Shown here piece by piece: positions 60,473 through 64,000 of a stretch of DNA of 64,000 nucleotides. The notes below the pieces were generated by a model, which had not been told where the DNA came from, did not search any database, and saw nothing but the letters and a program-made list of their open reading frames with translations. Numbering within the stretch: position 1 is the stretch's first letter; each line of letters opens with the position of its first letter. The stretch lies in NCBI RefSeq assembly GCF_017353185.1, contig NZ_JAFMYV010000004.1, positions 124,001 through 188,000 of the forward strand, in the 5' to 3' direction. The position numbers were made by a program, and so were the translations under genes. Origin of the DNA: Fibrella rubiginis. GTDB lineage: Bacteria; Bacteroidota; Bacteroidia; Cytophagales; Spirosomataceae.

Positions 60473-60512
60473 TCAATTAACAGGTTTTCAATCGCCAACC
60501 GCCCTCCTTTCC

Positions 60513-61934
60513 TTGCTCAGTTTTTTTCGCTCATTCGCCCCCTATCAATACGTCAGTTTACTGGTGCTATTGTTACTGTTGCGGTTGCCTCTGCTCATCA
60601 AGCCATTCCCACTGCTGGTTCCTGAACTGAACTGGATGCTCGTTGGCGAACAGATGCGGCACGGACATACCCTCTACCGCGACATTTGGGATAACCTGAG
60701 TCCTCTTTCGGCGGGTGTGTACTGGCTTATCGATCTGGCCGTTGGGCGGTCGCAGGTAGTGTATTGGGCAGTAGCTACGGTGGTTTCGGTGTGGCAACTG
60801 ATCTATTTCAACTACGTCATGAACGCACGGGAGATTTTCCCGGATCGTACGTTCTGGCCGGGTCTGTTTTACACGTTGTTTCTTAACCTGTCTTTCGACT
60901 GTACTACCCTGTCGCCCACACTGCTCTCTACAACGTTCCTGTTGTTGGCCTTTGGGGCTATCGTTAAGCAGCTCACCCAGCGGCAGGGCGCCACCGACGA
61001 GGTATTTGAAGTAGGGGTGTATGTGGGTATTGCGGCCCTGTTTTATCTGCCCTCGGCCCTGTTTATTGTCTGGGCATCGTTGTCGCTGCTGCTGTTTACT
61101 GGGGCTACGGTGCGGCAGCACTCACTAGCCCTTTTTGGCTTTGCCTTCCCCGTGCTGCTGGTTGTGCTCTATTATTATTTTACCAATTCGCTTGACGGCT
61201 TCAATCGTAACCTGCTCACATCAGTGTTTCGGGTGCGGCAGTATGACCTCAGCGATTTGAAGACCCTGGCCCTGTCACTCGTAGTACCCCTCACGGTGGG
61301 CGTGTTGGGCGTTTTAAGCCTGTTCAACAGTGCAAGCCGGTTTGTCAATTTTCAGCAACGGTGCCAGCAAATTATGCTGTTGTGGGCGTTTACGGCCCTA
61401 CTTACTATTCCGTTGATGCCTTTTCTGGCCCCCATGCTCTTTATCAGCTTTGTACCGCCAATGGCTTTTTTCGCGGTGCTGTACTTCAGCAGCATCCGGC
61501 GCGTATGGCTGCGCGAACTGCTCTTTCTGGGGGTACTGCTGTTCATGGCCGGTGTGCTGTATCAGGGTGCACTTGCCCTGTTTCCCACCGACGTTGGGCA
61601 ACTGACTAATCTGCGCGTGAAACGGTCTGAATTGCCCGAGACGGTGCGCAACCGGTCACTGCTGGTCATTGGTGATGACCTGAGCGCCTATCGTTATAAC
61701 CGTCCGGCTACACCCTACCTGAACTGGGATTTGGCCAAATATGACCTGAGGAATTTAGACAACTATGAAGCCGTTATCCAGGTGTATGACCACTTCCGGC
61801 AAGATCCTCCCGACTATATTGTTGATCGGCAACAAGTAGTACCCAAGTTGTTTGCCCGGGTGCCGGCACTGGCTGTGCAGTACCGGGCTACTGGTACCGC
61901 CGGTTTATACGAGCGCATAAAGCCAGGGCGGTGA
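60513..61934 (+). CDS. Polytopic membrane protein, DUF6427-like
   Basis: A protein of 473 residues from TTG 60513 (496 from ATG 60444). About ten to twelve membrane helices. An early loop has HTLYRDIWDNLSPLSAGVYWL, as in the DUF6427 family of Bacteroidota, whose fold resembles GT-C membrane glycosyltransferases. The C-terminal 100 residues (RVKRSELPETVRNRSLLVIGDD...) form a soluble domain. Gene families of this kind occur with gliding/T9SS species but no function is proven. The later start is supported by the promoter box at 60465-60472 and by the hydrophobic LSFFRSFAPYQY beginning typical of the family. Confidence 0.8.
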   Translation: MLSFFRSFAPYQYVSLLVLLLLLRLPLLIKPFPLLVPELNWMLVGEQMRHGHTLYRDIWDNLSPLSAGVYWLIDLAVGRSQVVYWAVATVVSVWQLIYFNYVMNAREIFPDRTFWPGLFYTLFLNLSFDCTTLSPTLLSTTFLLLAFGAIVKQLTQRQGATDEVFEVGVYVGIAALFYLPSALFIVWASLSLLLFTGATVRQHSLALFGFAFPVLLVVLYYYFTNSLDGFNRNLLTSVFRVRQYDLSDLKTLALSLVVPLTVGVLGVLSLFNSASRFVNFQQRCQQIMLLWAFTALLTIPLMPFLAPMLFISFVPPMAFFAVLYFSSIRRVWLRELLFLGVLLFMAGVLYQGALALFPTDVGQLTNLRVKRSELPETVRNRSLLVIGDDLSAYRYNRPATPYLNWDLAKYDLRNLDNYEAVIQVYDHFRQDPPDYIVDRQQVVPKLFARVPALAVQYRATGTAGLYERIKPGR

Positions 61935-62058
61935 CCAAAGAATTAGTCGTCTTTTTGAACAGAATGCCCCCTGCCTGCGGTTATTAATTTCCCCCGACAC
62001 CTGCTGTGTGGCGGAAAAGACCGCTGCCAGATGGCTACCAGGCTTACAAAACAAAACC

Positions 62059-62925
62059 ATGGAAACAGTAAATCAGGCGGATGCTGCTCAGGCAGCCCCG
62101 ACCGCAATGCCCGCGCCGGCACCGGCTCAGGGATCAAAAGAGAACGTACAACGTTCTGAAACACAGACTACTCAGCAGATAAATAAAGATCTTCATAAGC
62201 GTGATGAGTTGCTGCTTACTCCCGACGAAATGCGGATTAAAGAGGCATTTCAGGACCGCAACTGGAACGAAGTAAAGACCGCCGATTCCTGGGTTATCTT
62301 CAAAGTAATGGCTGAGTTTGTGGAAGGCTTCGACAAGCTGGCTCAGATTGGCCCCTGCGTGTCTATCTTCGGGTCGGCGCGTACCAAATCGGAAAATCCA
62401 TATTATAAGATGGCCGAAGAGATTGCCGCTAAACTGGTTCGCCACGGTTATGGCGTGATCACGGGCGGGGGTCCGGGTATAATGGAAGCCGGCAACAAAG
62501 GTGCCTATGAACAGGGTGGCAAATCGGTGGGGTTGAACATTAAACTGCCTTTTGAGCAACACAGCAACGTGTATATCGACCCCGACAAGAACATCAACTT
62601 CGACTTTTTCTTTGTGCGGAAAGTGATGTTTGTCAAATATGCGCAGGGGTTTGTAGTTATGCCCGGCGGCATGGGTACGCTCGATGAGTTGTTTGAAGCA
62701 CTCACGCTGATCCAGACCAAAAAAATTGCCCGGTTCCCCATCGTACTTGTGGGAAAAGCGTACTGGAAAGGGCTGCTCGACTGGATTGTAAACACCATGC
62801 TCAACGAAGAGCATAACATCAACCCCGAAGACATGAAGCTCATTAGCCTTGTCGATACCCCAACCGAAGCCGTCAAAGTAATTGACGACTTCTACGACAA
62901 ATATCTGATGAAGCCCAACTTCTAG
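62059..62925 (+). CDS. LOG-family protein (TIGR00730), cytokinin-type nucleoside 5'-monophosphate phosphoribohydrolase
   Basis: A 288-residue protein. A disordered N-terminal 60 residues precedes a Rossmann-like LOG domain (about 95-285) with GGGPGIMEAG (136-145) and PGGMGTLDE (202-210), both catalytic signatures; Arg187-Lys188 in FFVRKVMF bind the phosphate. LOG enzymes cleave N6-modified AMP or other nucleoside monophosphates; in bacteria the physiological substrate is usually unknown. The ATG at 62059 is preferred to a GTG at 62008. The gene is monocistronic and followed by a hairpin. Confidence 0.9.
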   Translation: METVNQADAAQAAPTAMPAPAPAQGSKENVQRSETQTTQQINKDLHKRDELLLTPDEMRIKEAFQDRNWNEVKTADSWVIFKVMAEFVEGFDKLAQIGPCVSIFGSARTKSENPYYKMAEEIAAKLVRHGYGVITGGGPGIMEAGNKGAYEQGGKSVGLNIKLPFEQHSNVYIDPDKNINFDFFFVRKVMFVKYAQGFVVMPGGMGTLDELFEALTLIQTKKIARFPIVLVGKAYWKGLLDWIVNTMLNEEHNINPEDMKLISLVDTPTEAVKVIDDFYDKYLMKPNF

Positions 62926-62940
62926 TTGAAGCATAACGAG

Positions 62941-63000
62941 TAAACGAGCGAAGGGCTTATGCATGGGAACATCCTCACGCATAAGCCCTTCGCTCGTTTA
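62941..63000. repeat. Hairpin after the LOG-family gene
   Basis: 22-bp perfect arms (62941-62962 and 62979-63000) with repeated ACGAG words on the outer side. It separates the convergent LOG-family and outer-membrane protein genes. Confidence 0.9.
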
Positions 63001-63020
63001 TTGGTTATGTCTGTCGCTTT

Positions 63021-63812
63021 CTAATTGAAAAACGGAAAGGCTACGGCCAGATAGGGCATGCCACCGGTGCGGTTACGGAAACGGCGATTGTCGTCGGCAG
63101 CGTTGCGAATAGTTGTCGTGTATTCGGTGGTGATCCACTGGTAGCCAAGCTTGACGCCCACCCGTTGGTTGATCAGTATTTTAGCATATACCTCCGTTGC
63201 CAGTGTACCTATGCTGTTATCGCCCAGCAGTTGCAGGTTCGCCACAGTGGGTTTAGCAGACTGCCTGGTGGCATCGACACCATTGGCTCCCTTCGTGAAA
63301 AAAGCCGTTGAATCACGGCCGGTAGAGGCTTTGACCGTGTAATAACCGTTTTGCGATATATATTGCCCCACCCTTGTCAGACCCAGCGTTAGGCCAAGAA
63401 TGTCGGCACTGGCACCCAGTTCAAGCGGGCCAAAGCGCAGTTGCAGCCGGGCACCAAAATTAAGGGAGGTGCCTGAGGCACTACTCATCCGAAGTGTATC
63501 CAGGTTGGCAGCCACGATGGGTGCGCCCAGCGCATAGAAACCTGTTTTGCCACCCCGCGACAGGTAAGCCGGGGCGGTGGTATAATCCAGATTATCGGCG
63601 TAGAATGTGCGGAACGTGCTGGTCCAGCCAATAGACAGCATTTTATTCTGCGTCAGGTTCAGCAACTGATAGTATGTGGCCGATGGGCTAAGCACGTTTG
63701 ATTTGAACGAGGCACCCACTTCTATACCCGAGCTAAGACGGCTTGAAACGGGGGCTTGGGCAACGGCACAAAAGGGCAGACAGGTGAGCAGCAGGAACTT
63801 TAGTTTATGCAT
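63021..63812 (-). CDS. Exported outer-membrane beta-barrel protein
   Basis: A 263-residue protein with a signal peptide (1-18, ending AVAQ). The rest shows alternating polar/hydrophobic strands of a small barrel (SIGWTSTFRTFYADN, LNFGARLQLRFGPLELGASADILGL, VGVKLGYQWITTEYTTTI) and ends with a Phe-containing terminal strand (AVAFPFFN), the usual BAM signal. No specific family is recognised. A terminator hairpin ends only six bases upstream of the start codon. Confidence 0.75.
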   Translation of the reverse strand: MHKLKFLLLTCLPFCAVAQAPVSSRLSSGIEVGASFKSNVLSPSATYYQLLNLTQNKMLSIGWTSTFRTFYADNLDYTTAPAYLSRGGKTGFYALGAPIVAANLDTLRMSSASGTSLNFGARLQLRFGPLELGASADILGLTLGLTRVGQYISQNGYYTVKASTGRDSTAFFTKGANGVDATRQSAKPTVANLQLLGDNSIGTLATEVYAKILINQRVGVKLGYQWITTEYTTTIRNAADDNRRFRNRTGGMPYLAVAFPFFN

Positions 63813-63817
63813 AGTCG

Positions 63818-63850
63818 AAAAAAAGTCAGAGACCGTTATGGTCTCTGACT
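63818..63850 (-). terminator. Terminator of the right-edge gene, abutting the next start codon
   Basis: AGTCAGAGACC (63824-63834) and GGTCTCTGACT (63840-63850) pair perfectly; on the minus strand TTTTTT follows (63823-63818). The start codon of the outer-membrane protein gene is at 63810-63812. Confidence 0.85.
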
Positions 63851-63907
63851 ACGTTGGAACTGATGGCAAATATAACCGAGACCACCGAAGAAACGCCCTT
63901 GTTGCTA

Positions 63908-64000
63908 CTATGCGGCTTCGAAATGCGATGCCTGCTTTAGCGTACGTTCGTTACCATTTTCGGGGTCATTATAGGTGTAATCGCCTACTTCGACCGACAG
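63908..64000 (-). CDS. C-terminus of an unidentified gene (partial, runs off the right edge)
   Basis: The last 30 codons of a minus-strand gene (ending KQASHFEAA) close with two consecutive stops TAG TAG. The downstream terminator at 63818-63850 supports a genuine gene end. Too little sequence to assign a family. Confidence 0.6.
   Translation of the reverse strand: MSVEVGDYTYNDPENGNERTLKQASHFEAA

Noticed and set aside
62134..62982. 282-residue open frame on the minus strand
   Set aside because: Complete antisense shadow of the LOG-family gene, which has both catalytic motifs.

Overview
The window reads as chromosomal DNA of a Bacteroidota bacterium, most likely a Cytophagales member of the Spirosoma/Fibrella/Rudanella type. 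Supporting signs are a gingipain-fold type IX secretion sortase candidate, the Bacteroidota gene order ftsX-DUF3098-uppP-truB-ribF, DUF4494 and DUF6427-like genes, a serB-serA fusion, TAnnTTTG-type promoter boxes and the absence of Shine-Dalgarno sequences. The genus is inferred, not proven. I see no prophage, insertion sequence, CRISPR array or rRNA. There is one tRNA (Leu, UAG) and one SAM-I riboswitch.

Layout. 0-10 kb: a C25 peptidase (PorU/PorU2-like), a Xre-RES toxin-antitoxin pair, a PadR-PspC envelope-stress pair, DUF4494, and an intradiol dioxygenase fused to a thioredoxin-like domain, divergent from a LytTR regulator with a good candidate operator. 11-19 kb: universal stress protein, TMTC-like GT-C/TPR protein, leucine-rich-repeat protein, agmatine deiminase, nucleoside permease, GlsB-type membrane protein. 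19.8-27 kb: PhyH-type dioxygenase, SDR, serine hydrolase, then ftsX-DUF3098 // uppP-truB-ribF. 27-30 kb: an exported MsrA with a YedY-like molybdoenzyme and cytochrome b, then HigBA. 30-39.8 kb: a GT35 phosphorylase lacking the PLP lysine, SDR, LEA-like/barrel protein, and the serine operon abhydrolase-serB/serA-[ATPase-DUF4276]-serC. 39.8-47 kb: NlpC/P60 peptidase, rhomboid protease, riboswitch-controlled metY, metX, clpP, an XRE regulator, trigger factor, tRNA. 47-64 kb: rel, fur, a small-ORF/HNH pair, purA, YciE-like ferritin, polysaccharide deacetylase, thioesterase, glyS, HhH protein, LolC/E-like permease, rbfA, DUF6427-like protein, LOG-family protein, outer-membrane protein.

The strongest unexplained signals are: (1) a family of more than a dozen long intergenic hairpins whose arms are built of degenerate heptanucleotide tandem repeats, each locus with its own sequence but matched arms; (2) an AT-rich ATPase + TOPRIM-like (DUF4276) gene pair, resembling split-OLD/PARIS/AbiL-type defence modules, seated inside the serine operon with an ATGA coupling to serC; (3) a box TATTTTTG or near-match exactly 4 nt before the start codon of four genes, suggesting leaderless mRNAs; (4) a shared 24-bp element upstream of two stress-gene families; (5) the Lys-to-Thr change in the phosphorylase.
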